9,350 bases of DNA. It comes from Candidatus Aminicenantes bacterium UBA4820 (GTDB taxonomy: Bacteria; Acidobacteriota; UBA4820). The notes under the pieces are model-generated. The model saw only the letters and a program-made list of their open reading frames with translations, was not told the DNA's origin and did no database searches. Positions 1-7,424 of this stretch are shown here, one piece after another. Within the stretch, counting starts at the first letter, position 1; every line of letters begins with the position of its first letter. The DNA lies in the NCBI GenBank assembly GCA_002402325.1, contig DHFQ01000167.1:1-9350 (forward strand), given 5' to 3'. The position numbers and the translations under genes are program-made.

Positions 1-423
1 CTACTCGGTCTTCTTGTTTTCAGAAAATATCTTCATCCATTTATCAATATCTGAAGTTGATAAAGGTTTTTCAGATTCTCCAACCTTTGGCTTCAAACCC
101 ATAAGAAAATCATTAAGAGAAATAGTTTTACCACCCTTTAATTTGCATTTTGTTTGTAAGTCCCTATCGTTTGTTACGACAACATCTTCCTTTTTTATTC
201 TCTCAATAATTACCTGATCTGCACTTCTGTTTTTTGAAAAGAGAATATTAAGAGAACCACTTCTTGTTTCATTGATTGCTTCAAAACCATCAAAAACGAC
301 CGTTGTCAATTTAGGAAATTTAAATCTCAAAAGATAGTTTAATAGTTTTGTTCTAACATCAGTTTTTTCATCTTTGCCAAAGATGAAAAGGGCTAAATTG
401 TTTCCATCTATATAATATCTCAT
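1..423 (-). CDS. YacP-like NYN/PIN-domain ribonuclease
   Basis: A 140-residue protein matching the YacP-like NYN family, a branch of the PIN-like metal-dependent nuclease fold, probably a cytoplasmic RNA-cleaving enzyme. It starts with the family signature YIDGNNL (D6, N8, N9). It continues with VVFDG (residues 42-46), SADQVI (67-72, D69) and VVTNDRDLQ (82-90, D86 and D88). These acidic residues are the expected metal ligands. The length is a little short of the roughly 170 residues usual for YacP, and the tail after about residue 110 is not conserved-looking. The ATG lies one nucleotide after the stop of the preceding DUF4388 gene (TAA-g-ATG) and no clear SD precedes it, so translation is probably coupled to that gene. 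The stop codon is the first three bases of the window, so the gene is complete. B. subtilis YacP (Rae1) cleaves mRNA on the ribosome. Whether this protein does the same is inference, as only the fold is supported here. Confidence 0.85.
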   Translation of the reverse strand: MRYYIDGNNLALFIFGKDEKTDVRTKLLNYLLRFKFPKLTTVVFDGFEAINETRSGSLNILFSKNRSADQVIIERIKKEDVVVTNDRDLQTKCKLKGGKTISLNDFLMGLKPKVGESEKPLSTSDIDKWMKIFSENKKTE

Positions 424-424
424 C

Positions 425-2278
425 TTAGGGTTTCATTTTTTCAAAGGGAATCACCTTTGCTCCGCTTGCCTGAAGGTCGGGTGGCAAAGTTGAAAACTCT
501 TTTTGAGCCTCCTCCTTTGAATTGTAATAACCGTATAAGACTCTAAAGCAATCCCTTCCCTTAAAATTGTATGGGAAGATTATTAACTTATCTGGAGATT
601 TAAGTTCAGCAAGTGCCTTTGTTATTGAATCCTGTTCACAAGCAATCATTAGAGCAATGGTAAAACCGCCAGTTTTTGTCGAGTAAATAGATTTAAACTG
701 CTTTGCTGCATCTTTATAATCACCCTTTGAAAGACTTGAGTATGGATCAAGGGATGACGAAACTATTTTTTCGGGTGGTTGTTGAGATGATTTTGGAGGT
801 TCTTCTTTCTTAATCTCTTTTTCAACTTTCTCTGCAACTACATTTTCTTTTTTCACATCCTGGAAGGCTTGTTTTGGCTCAACTGTTGCGGGTTTTTGAA
901 CTTCAGTTTTTGCTTCTACTTTAGGAAGATTAGTCGGCGAAGTTGAAGCGATTGGAACTGCGGGTTGCTCTTTCTTTGCCACTTCTTTTTCAGCAGTGTA
1001 GGTATTTTTGGGAAGAGACTTTGGCGGTGGAGGTGTTGAAGTAGTTGATTCTTCTCTTAATAAGAAAAAATAAATTGAAACTATTACCCCAACTATAATA
1101 ACAAGTGTAATAAAGGGAATTAGAACAAACTTTATCAATTTGCTTTTTTTCTTTGGCATTGGATTTGGAGGAGGCAAAAGAACCTGAGGCTTTTTTCCTA
1201 CATCTTTTTTGACCTGTTTATCCTCTTCTAAATTAAGAAAAGAAGGTTGGAATAAAGGCTCCTGAATAAATGAGTCCCTCTTTTTTTCAGACTTTTCTTC
1301 TTCATTTGAAGGAGTGATCTTTGAAAACTCTTCTTTTTCCTCTTTAACAGGTTGTTGCTCAACTAATGCAGGAGTAAATGGGGTTTCCTGCTTTGGCAAA
1401 AGTGTTTCAAAAGGAGTTTTGTCAACTTTATTTTCTTCCATCTTAGGCGCAGTTTGAATTTCTACCTGCTCTTCAAGGAGTGTTGTTGGGATTGCCTGCT
1501 CTAAAAAAGAAAGGTCTATCTTCTTGTCTTCTTCTTTAACTTCCTCTTTTTTGCTATCTTCTTCAAGGCTCGTAACGGCTTTCTTCTGTCTAATAAGTCC
1601 AAGGTACTGAAGTCCAATGAAGAACTTTGATACGGTGAACGCATCTTTATTGCATAAAGATGAAATCTGCTCGATGCTTCTTTCTCCATCACAAAGCCTT
1701 GCTATTTCAAGTTCATCCTGACTTAATGGAAGGGAGAGAACGACATCTTTTTCTGCCTTATGAATCACCATCACCTTATCAATTCCACCAATCACCTGCA
1801 TCGCAAAATGTCTATTCTCTATTTTCTTTGCCAGATCAAGAATAAATCTTTGTGTCTGTATGGGCAGTTTTGCAACTCCCTGAGGCAAAGATTCGGGCTT
1901 AAAACTTGCAGTTCCATTTTCCCAATTCAAAATTGAAAATACAATTCTCTCAACCTGCTTAAGAAGGGATTCAATCAGTTCGGAAGACGAAATAAAGCCC
2001 AACTCGGTAAGAGCCTTTGCGATAGTCTTATTCCCCTTTTTCTCCATCGCCATATCAAGTTGCTCTTCTTTGATTTTTCCCTCTTCAAGGAGGATCTGTG
2101 TAAACTTGTCTTCAAGTGCATTTGAAGCGGCGAATATAATTTGTCCATTTTGAAAGTAAATGTATTTTGCAACGGGTCCATTCTGGCACAGAAGAGTCCC
2201 TGTTTCTCCTTCTTTGTAAATTTCTCCCAGAATGCCAATGATTTCACCATATTTCAAAGTTCTTGGGCTTTTTATCAT
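425..2278 (-). CDS. DUF4388 / single-TM / SPOR-like membrane protein
   Basis: A 617-residue single-pass membrane protein. Residues 1 to about 135 resemble DUF4388 (PATAN-type) domains: a GTLLCQNG-type turn, then YIYFQNGQIIFAAS (39-52), then a helical part ending in a NWENGTASF strand (118-126). DUF4388 is common in bacterial signalling and gliding proteins, usually as a protein-interaction module. Residues about 185-232 look like a small winged-helix region. A long Lys/Glu/Pro-rich linker follows. A basic KKKSK stretch (376-380) precedes a hydrophobic helix at about 381-407, which predicts an N-in topology. A second Pro/Lys/Glu-rich linker leads to residues about 537-617. There, FTIALMIACEQ, a helix, then FRVLYGYYNSKEEA and a last helix fit the strand-helix-strand pattern of SPOR domains, which bind denuded septal peptidoglycan. 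The start is supported by a GGGGAG SD. I do not recognise a named gene; a cytoplasm-to-cell-wall linker or division/polarity role is inference. Confidence 0.8.
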   Translation of the reverse strand: MIKSPRTLKYGEIIGILGEIYKEGETGTLLCQNGPVAKYIYFQNGQIIFAASNALEDKFTQILLEEGKIKEEQLDMAMEKKGNKTIAKALTELGFISSSELIESLLKQVERIVFSILNWENGTASFKPESLPQGVAKLPIQTQRFILDLAKKIENRHFAMQVIGGIDKVMVIHKAEKDVVLSLPLSQDELEIARLCDGERSIEQISSLCNKDAFTVSKFFIGLQYLGLIRQKKAVTSLEEDSKKEEVKEEDKKIDLSFLEQAIPTTLLEEQVEIQTAPKMEENKVDKTPFETLLPKQETPFTPALVEQQPVKEEKEEFSKITPSNEEEKSEKKRDSFIQEPLFQPSFLNLEEDKQVKKDVGKKPQVLLPPPNPMPKKKSKLIKFVLIPFITLVIIVGVIVSIYFFLLREESTTSTPPPPKSLPKNTYTAEKEVAKKEQPAVPIASTSPTNLPKVEAKTEVQKPATVEPKQAFQDVKKENVVAEKVEKEIKKEEPPKSSQQPPEKIVSSSLDPYSSLSKGDYKDAAKQFKSIYSTKTGGFTIALMIACEQDSITKALAELKSPDKLIIFPYNFKGRDCFRVLYGYYNSKEEAQKEFSTLPPDLQASGAKVIPFEKMKP

Positions 2279-2300
2279 TCTATCTCCCCTTCAAACTCTA

Positions 2301-2329
2301 ATTTTCTTATTTAATTAGTAATAAGTCAA
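2301..2329 (-). promoter_or_regulatory. putative sigma-70 promoter for the DUF4388-nuclease pair
   Basis: On the minus strand a -35 TTGACT (2324-2329) lies 17 nt from GAAAAT (2301-2306), which matches four of six -10 bases. The predicted transcript would begin near 2294, just upstream of the SD (2284-2289) of the gene starting at 2278. The 77-nt gap after the helicase gene has only an AT-only inverted repeat (CTAATT 2298-2303, AATTAG 2313-2318) and no convincing terminator, so read-through from upstream is also possible. Confidence 0.45.
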
Positions 2330-2355
2330 GTAATCGAAAACTTTTTTGTATGAAT

Positions 2356-5184
2356 CTATTTCCATCCCTCGACATTGAGCCTTAAAAGATTACCCCTTTT
2401 ATCAGGAAAGAGAATATATCCGTTTTCAAGCCCCTTTTTGTAAAGTCTTCCTGTCAGTTCAACATCCTTTTTACAATATTCAGAAATAAGGTCAAGCCTT
2501 CCTTCCCTGAACCATTTGACTGCCAGAAAGCCGTTTGCAGATTTGTTTTCTGAAAAATTGGCAGAAGAAAGGGTATCAAGCGAAAGTCTGAAACCAAGCC
2601 TCTTTTCAATCTTTTCAAGAAGGTCCAGACTTTTTAATTCAGAAAAATCCCTGTTGCTATAGGCTTTTAAAACCTGATAATCAAACCTTTTTGAATTAAA
2701 ACCAATGACAAGGTCTGAGGCAAAAAGTTTTTCAATCAGTAAATCCACATCCTTCTCAAAAAATGTATGCCATCTGTCATCATCAATTTCCCACAAAACA
2801 GCAACCGAAAGTCTTAATCCACCGATGTTTCCCCATCCTCCAACATCCTGAGCGAGATTTTGCGTCTCGATGTCAAAGACAACCCTCTTTAAAGGTTCCA
2901 TTTTTTTTATCTCTTCTTGCTTATTTACTTCAATGATTCTACTTTTTGATTCACTTTTTTCGCTTAAAAGAAATTTTACTGCGGTTATTGTTCCCTCTTT
3001 ATCCAGAGGCCTATTCCCATTTCCGCATTTTGGTGACTGAATGCAGGAGGGACAGCCATCGTCGCATTGACAACCAAAAACAACGGTGTATGTTTTAGAA
3101 AGAAGGTTCAATATGTTTTCAAATCCCTTTTTTGATATTCCTATTCCTCCCGGATAGCCATCGTAAATAAAAATTGCAGGAGTGTTAAATTTAGGGTAGA
3201 TTTGATAGGAAATTCCACCTATATCCCATCTATCAGCAAGGGTAAGCAGTGGGAAAACTCCTATCATCGCATGTTCCAACCCATGCAAACTTCCCATTGG
3301 ATGGAGTTTTTTTGATATTAACTCATCAATTATCTCATCATCAATCATCAAAAATAGTGATTCTGTTTCAAAAATTATTGGAGGAAGGTCAAGGGGATAT
3401 TCACCGATTACTTCTGAAGAGAACAATCTTTTTTTGACATATCCATAAATCTTTTCTGTAACTTTGACCCTTGCAAAACCAAGTTTGAAAGTTGAAAACT
3501 CCTTTTCCTTCAATATTTCAAGAACTTCTGTATCCTTTGTTGAACGAACCTCAGTATAGTGTTCAACGATAGCGACTCTAACAAAAACCTTCTTATCCTT
3601 TTCAGAGATGCTTATAACTTCATAGCTTTGCCCCTGATGAAGGTAGATTGCCCCTTCGTAGCATTCCCTATAAACTCTTACTCCATCTATTGTTCCAATT
3701 GTTTTTCCCGATTCATTCACTATGTCATACCCTGTTCCCATTGAACGAAAGTTGATCAATCTGTGCGGATTTTTTAATACCGTGTGCCAATTTTCTCCGC
3801 TTGCATCGAGCACAAGCAATCCTTTCTTATCAAGTTTTTCAAGGGCAGACCTCTCAACACTATTTGGTTCAATTTCATAGTCCTTTATTGGCTTTTCCTT
3901 TGCTCTGCAAAGAAGGTGGCTCTCGATAATATACTCGTTAGATGGGTCAAGGATAGGTTCTTCAACTTCTTTTTTTATCAATTCCTCAGGATTTCTTAGA
4001 TAGTACTGATCAAGGGCATCTGGCATCGTTATCAAGAAAATATCAGCCTCTTTGTCTCCTCTTCCCACTCTCCCCATCCTTTGATATAAACTTACAAGCG
4101 AACCGGGGAATCCAATTAGAATGCAAGCGTCAAGCCCGCCGACATCGATTCCCGCCTCCATTGCTGAAGTTGAGACAACTCCAAGAAGAGTTCCGTCAAA
4201 GAATCTTTTTTCAATCTCCCTTCTCTCTTCAGGTAAAAATCCCGCTCTGTATGAGGAGACAAGGTCTTTATATTTTGGGTTTTTGTGAATTAGAGAGTTG
4301 TAAATGAGTTCTGTTATCCTTCTTGCCTTTGTAAAAGCAACAGTTCTTCTTCCCTCTTCAATCAACTTTTCAATAAGGTATGAAGCGAGCGTGTATGGAC
4401 TTCCCTTTGGCTCAATCACATACAAAGACCTCTCCGGAGTAGGTGCTTTAGAATTTGCAATTTCTACAACATCTTCGCCAATAAGTGTGCTGAAAAAGTC
4501 CGCTCCTTTGCCTATTGTTGCCGATGTTCCAATCCATTGCAATTTTTGAGGAAGAATCCTCTTTAATCTTTTAAATAAGTGATAGAGGTGAGCACCAAAA
4601 ATTCCCCTATAAATATGTGCTTCGTCAATCGCCACAAAAGAAAGATGTTCAAGAAAATCTCCCCACTTTTCAAGGTATGCCATAAAGGATAAATTAAGCA
4701 TTTCAGGGTTTGTCATTATCACCGATGGAGGATTTTCCTGAATTTTCTTTCTCTTGTATGGTGAGGTGTCTCCATCATAAATTTCAGCCCTGAAATTTTT
4801 AAAACCTAAATTTGAAAAGAGTTCATTGAATTTCAAAAGTTGATCCTGTGCAAGGGCTTTGTAGGGATACAGGAAAAAGAACTTTCTTTCTTGATTTTTT
4901 AGATATAAGTCAAGGGCAAAAAGTTGATAGATTAAACTCTTCCCGCTTGCGGTCGGGGTTGACACAAGAATATTTTTTCCCTCATTCAGGTTGATAAATG
5001 CTTCTTCCTGATGGGAATACAATCCATTAAAACCGATTGAAGATAAGGCTTGCTTTAAACGATCATCAAAGAATTGAGGAATTGAAACTGTCGTTGCTTC
5101 ATTTTGATTCAATTTTAAAACCGCCTTTATGCTGTCTTGCAATTCTAAATCTTTATTTATAAAATCTAAAGAAAATCTTTTCAT
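2356..5184 (-). CDS. MrfA/YprA-type DEAH helicase fused to MrfB/YprB-type exonuclease
   Basis: A 942-residue fusion of two proteins that are separate in B. subtilis (MrfA/YprA and MrfB/YprB), where they act together in UvrABC-independent repair of mitomycin C lesions. Helicase motifs are all present: SHQEEAF near 57-63, motif I STPTASGKS (75-83), motif II DEAH (187-190), motif III SAT (221-223), motif V STSAMEAGIDVGG (338-350) and motif VI YQRMGRVGRG (367-376). A DUF1998/MZB-type module follows, with YDGYPGGIG (674-682) and a cysteine cluster C705, C707, C711, C714, C720, probably a metal site. A Lys/Glu/Ser-rich linker (about 741-765) joins an RNase H-like DEDDy exonuclease: DIE (D771, E773), GFNSKRFD (D835) and YCKKD (Y903, D907). 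All catalytic residues are intact in both halves. The start has an AGGGAA SD and its own promoter. DNA repair is inferred from the family; the substrate here is unknown. Confidence 0.93.
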   Translation of the reverse strand: MKRFSLDFINKDLELQDSIKAVLKLNQNEATTVSIPQFFDDRLKQALSSIGFNGLYSHQEEAFINLNEGKNILVSTPTASGKSLIYQLFALDLYLKNQERKFFFLYPYKALAQDQLLKFNELFSNLGFKNFRAEIYDGDTSPYKRKKIQENPPSVIMTNPEMLNLSFMAYLEKWGDFLEHLSFVAIDEAHIYRGIFGAHLYHLFKRLKRILPQKLQWIGTSATIGKGADFFSTLIGEDVVEIANSKAPTPERSLYVIEPKGSPYTLASYLIEKLIEEGRRTVAFTKARRITELIYNSLIHKNPKYKDLVSSYRAGFLPEERREIEKRFFDGTLLGVVSTSAMEAGIDVGGLDACILIGFPGSLVSLYQRMGRVGRGDKEADIFLITMPDALDQYYLRNPEELIKKEVEEPILDPSNEYIIESHLLCRAKEKPIKDYEIEPNSVERSALEKLDKKGLLVLDASGENWHTVLKNPHRLINFRSMGTGYDIVNESGKTIGTIDGVRVYRECYEGAIYLHQGQSYEVISISEKDKKVFVRVAIVEHYTEVRSTKDTEVLEILKEKEFSTFKLGFARVKVTEKIYGYVKKRLFSSEVIGEYPLDLPPIIFETESLFLMIDDEIIDELISKKLHPMGSLHGLEHAMIGVFPLLTLADRWDIGGISYQIYPKFNTPAIFIYDGYPGGIGISKKGFENILNLLSKTYTVVFGCQCDDGCPSCIQSPKCGNGNRPLDKEGTITAVKFLLSEKSESKSRIIEVNKQEEIKKMEPLKRVVFDIETQNLAQDVGGWGNIGGLRLSVAVLWEIDDDRWHTFFEKDVDLLIEKLFASDLVIGFNSKRFDYQVLKAYSNRDFSELKSLDLLEKIEKRLGFRLSLDTLSSANFSENKSANGFLAVKWFREGRLDLISEYCKKDVELTGRLYKKGLENGYILFPDKRGNLLRLNVEGWK

Positions 5185-5202
5185 AGTTTCCCTTCAGTAT
5201 AT

Positions 5203-5231
5203 ATTTTATAAAATTAAAAGGGGATTGTCAT
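5203..5231 (-). promoter_or_regulatory. promoter for the helicase-exonuclease gene
   Basis: On the minus strand, -35 ATGACA (5226-5231) and -10 TAAAAT (5203-5208) are separated by exactly 17 nt, and each matches five of six consensus bases. Transcription would start near 5196, giving a leader of only about 12 nt that just includes the GAAGGGAAA ribosome binding site before the ATG at 5184. Confidence 0.6.
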
Positions 5232-5288
5232 CTTTTTGGGTTTTAAGATAGGATTTGAAACTTATAGATTTAAAGAACTTATCTCCAT

Positions 5289-5317
5289 TTGACTTTACTA
5301 ATGATTTAAGGTATCAT
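5289..5317 (+). promoter_or_regulatory. promoter for the rpsA operon
   Basis: A -35 TTGACT (5289-5294) lies 17 nt from -10 TATCAT (5312-5317), with five of six consensus bases in each element. The sequence upstream (5255-5285) is AT-rich and could act as an UP element. Transcription would start near 5324 and give a leader of about 53 nt before the rpsA ATG. The opposite-facing promoter has its -35 about 57 nt away, so this gap is a compact divergent control region. Confidence 0.7.
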
Positions 5318-5324
5318 TTTTCTG

Positions 5325-5347
5325 TCCTCTTAGGGGAACCAAGGGGA
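5325..5347 (+). promoter_or_regulatory. hairpin motif at the 5' end of the rpsA leader
   Basis: Right at the predicted transcript start, TCCTC (5325-5329, reading TCCTC from T5325) can pair with GGGGA (5333-5337) around the loop TTA, a five-pair hairpin with one G-T wobble. It is followed by AACC and a second AAGGGGA (5341-5347), so AGGGGAA occurs twice in tandem. A close relative of this motif is at 9328-9348. A role in S1 control is possible, because rpsA is autoregulated in E. coli, but this is inference. Confidence 0.35.
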
Positions 5348-5361
5348 AAATTTATATAAAC

Positions 5362-5368
5362 AGGAGGT
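5362..5368 (+). promoter_or_regulatory. perfect Shine-Dalgarno of rpsA
   Basis: AGGAGGT lies 8 nt before the ATG at 5377 and fixes that start. It is a full-strength SD. E. coli rpsA by contrast lacks a canonical SD and depends on leader structure, so control of S1 synthesis probably differs here. Confidence 0.8.
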
Positions 5369-5376
5369 ACACTCTA

Positions 5377-7152
5377 ATGAATTCTGAACATCAAAAGGAC
5401 GCAAAAGAGGTGTCCGAAAAAAAATCTTTTGTAAGTCCACTGGACTTAAATTCTGAAAACATAGGAGATGGTGAACAAATAGATATGTCTGACTATCTTG
5501 ATATTCCATCTTCTGAATCTATGGAAAGGCAACTTCTCAAGGGAAAGGTCGTTGCGGTTACGGGGACAGATGTCCTCGTTGATGTGGGTTTGAAAAGCGA
5601 AGGAATTATCCCGATTGCTGAATTTACTTCACCCAAAGGAGAAATTCTCGTTCATCCCGGTGATGAAATAGAGGTCTTTCTTGAAAAGATGGAAGATGCA
5701 AATGGCTATGTTGTTTTGTCTAAGGTGAAGGCGCAAAAGATAAAAGCGTGGGAAGAAATAGAACAGGCTTTCAAAGAAAATAGACCAATAAAAGGTATAA
5801 TTCTTGACAGGGTAAAGGGTGGACTTGCTGTGGATGTTGGTGTAAAGGCTTTTCTTCCCGGTTCTCTTGCTGATGTCCAGCCTGTAAGGAATTTGAGGGC
5901 ATTAAGAGGGCAGGAGTCAGAATTCAAGGTAATAAAAGTCAATCGTAAGAGGGGGAATATAGTCCTTTCAAGAAAAGCATACCTTGAAGAGTTGATGACA
6001 ACTCAGAGGGAAAGAATGATGAAGGCAAAAGAGACCAATTCACCCATAAAAGGGACGGTTAAGAACATTACTCCCTTTGGTGCCTTTATTGACCTTGGTG
6101 GAATTGATGGACTTTTGCACATAACCGATATGACATGGAAGAGAATAAACCATCCTTCAGATTTACTCAAAGTTGGACAGGAGGTTGAAGTCCTTGTCCT
6201 TGATTACGATGAAGAGAACAGCAAACTCCAACTTGGAATGAAACAGCTTGAACCATCCCCGTGGGAAAACATTGATGAGAAATTCCCTCCAGGAAGCAGG
6301 GTTAAAGGAAAAGTTATTTCTCTTACAAACTATGGCGCTTTTGTAGAACTGGAACCAGGTATTGAGGGAATGATTCATGTTAGCGAAATGTCCTGGACAA
6401 AAAAGGTTAAAAACCCTTCAACAATAGTCAATGTTGGCGATGAAGTCGAAGTTGCGGTTTTACAGATAGATAAAGACGCAAAAAGAATCTCTCTTGGATT
6501 GAAACAGATTGAAGAGGATCCTTGGGAGAGCATAAAGGAAAACCTTGAGGTTGGAGATGTTATTCAGGGAAGGGTTAAGAACATAACAGAATTTGGTGTT
6601 TTTGTTGAAGTTTTGCCTGATGTTGACGGGCTTGTTCACATATCAGATTTGTCATGGAAAAGGATTACTGACCCTTCTGAATTATACAAAAAAGATGACA
6701 TTGTTGAAGCGAAAATTTTAAATATTGACTATGTAAATAAAAGGATTTCGTTGAGCATAAAGGAAATTCTTCCCGACATCTGGGAGGATTTCTTCAGTAA
6801 GCATTCTCTTGATGAGGTTGTCGAAGGAAAAGTTACAAAGATAGTTGACTTTGGCGCATTCGTTGATCTGGGAGAAGGTGTTGAAGGGCTTGTTCACATT
6901 TCTGAACTTGCTGAAGAGCATATTGAAAATCCTGCGTCCGTTCTTGAAGTTGGGCAAAGTTACAAATTTGCCTTGATCAAACTGGACAGAGATGAAAAAA
7001 GGATAGGACTCTCTTTAAAAGACGCAAAGAGGAAAGAACAGGAGGAAAAAGAGAAAGAAAAGCAGAGATTGAAAGAGGCAGAAGGAAGATTGAGCCTTGG
7101 AGATATCTTTGATTTAAGCAAGTTCCACAAGAAGGAGGATGAAAATGACTAA
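5377..7152 (+). CDS. rpsA: 30S ribosomal protein S1
   Basis: A 591-residue S1 with six S1 (OB-fold) RNA-binding repeats at about 52-118, 136-200, 223-290, 308-376, 394-462 and 481-548. S1 sits on the small ribosomal subunit and helps capture and unfold mRNA. Repeats 1 and 2 are the divergent, ribosome-anchoring type (VLVDVGLKSEGIIP and GLAVDVGVKAFLPG). Repeats 3 to 6 carry the canonical FGAF(I/V)(D/E)L...GL(V/L)HI(S/T) pattern, with YGAF and FGVF variants, as in mRNA-binding domains. The six-repeat plan is the long type typical of many diderms; B. subtilis-type homologues have four. An acidic N-terminal extension (about 1-50) and a charged, probably helical Lys/Glu tail (about 549-575) flank the repeats. 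The gene has its own promoter and strong SD. Its last codons contain the SD of the next gene, and its stop overlaps that gene's start by 8 nt. Confidence 0.97.
   Translation: MNSEHQKDAKEVSEKKSFVSPLDLNSENIGDGEQIDMSDYLDIPSSESMERQLLKGKVVAVTGTDVLVDVGLKSEGIIPIAEFTSPKGEILVHPGDEIEVFLEKMEDANGYVVLSKVKAQKIKAWEEIEQAFKENRPIKGIILDRVKGGLAVDVGVKAFLPGSLADVQPVRNLRALRGQESEFKVIKVNRKRGNIVLSRKAYLEELMTTQRERMMKAKETNSPIKGTVKNITPFGAFIDLGGIDGLLHITDMTWKRINHPSDLLKVGQEVEVLVLDYDEENSKLQLGMKQLEPSPWENIDEKFPPGSRVKGKVISLTNYGAFVELEPGIEGMIHVSEMSWTKKVKNPSTIVNVGDEVEVAVLQIDKDAKRISLGLKQIEEDPWESIKENLEVGDVIQGRVKNITEFGVFVEVLPDVDGLVHISDLSWKRITDPSELYKKDDIVEAKILNIDYVNKRISLSIKEILPDIWEDFFSKHSLDEVVEGKVTKIVDFGAFVDLGEGVEGLVHISELAEEHIENPASVLEVGQSYKFALIKLDRDEKRIGLSLKDAKRKEQEEKEKEKQRLKEAEGRLSLGDIFDLSKFHKKEDEND
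7132..7138 (+). promoter_or_regulatory. SD that selects the start of the HU/IHF gene
   Basis: AAGGAGG is inside the last codons of rpsA. An ATG at 7139 touches it directly and would be unusable by spacing. The in-frame ATG at 7145 sits 6 nt downstream, so the protein most likely begins MTKADIV rather than two residues earlier. Confidence 0.75.
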
Positions 7153-7420
7153 AGCGGATATAGTTTCTTTACTTTCAAAAAATGCTTCTCTGCCAAGAAA
7201 ACAGGCTGAAATCATTGTCAACACCGTTTTCTCTGCGATTGTTGAGGCACTTGATGAGGGGGAAAAGGTGGAACTGAGAGGCTTTGGAACTTTCAAAATA
7301 AAAGAGAGGAAATCTCATCCCGCAAGGAATCCTAAAACCGGTGAAAAGGTTTTTGTAAAAGATAGAAAAATTCCCTACTTTAAACCGGGAAGGGAACTCA
7401 AAAACCTTGTGAACAGTTGA
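7145..7420 (+). CDS. HU/IHF-family DNA-bending protein
   Basis: A 91-residue histone-like nucleoid protein from the chosen start (93 from the earlier ATG). Hallmarks are the N-terminal MTKADIVSLL helix, GFGTFKIKERK (about 46-56), and the beta-arm RNPKTGE (61-67), whose P63 is the residue that wedges between DNA bases. The C-terminal KIPYFKPGRELKNLVN is closest in style to IHF-beta/HU sequences. These proteins dimerise, bend DNA, and compact the chromosome or help build nucleoprotein complexes. In E. coli the gene right after rpsA is ihfB, so the order supports an IHF-beta-like ancestry, but HU and IHF cannot be separated reliably by reading alone. Whether it pairs with itself or with another subunit is unknown. 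It overlaps rpsA by 8 nt, so it should be co-transcribed and translationally coupled. Confidence 0.93.
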   Translation: MTKADIVSLLSKNASLPRKQAEIIVNTVFSAIVEALDEGEKVELRGFGTFKIKERKSHPARNPKTGEKVFVKDRKIPYFKPGRELKNLVNS

Positions 7421-7424
7421 GGAA

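Noticed and set aside
1975..2250. 91-codon open frame on the minus strand inside the DUF4388 gene
   Set aside because: It is in another frame of the same strand within the conserved DUF4388 domain and its translation has no recognisable domain.
2298..2318. Inverted repeat CTAATT/AATTAG as a terminator of the helicase gene
   Set aside because: The stem is six almost all-AT pairs with no following T-run on the coding strand, and it overlaps the putative promoter.
5237..5286. Operator palindrome AGATA...TATCT in the divergent promoter region
   Set aside because: Only five pairs with a long spacer, which is expected by chance in AT-rich DNA.
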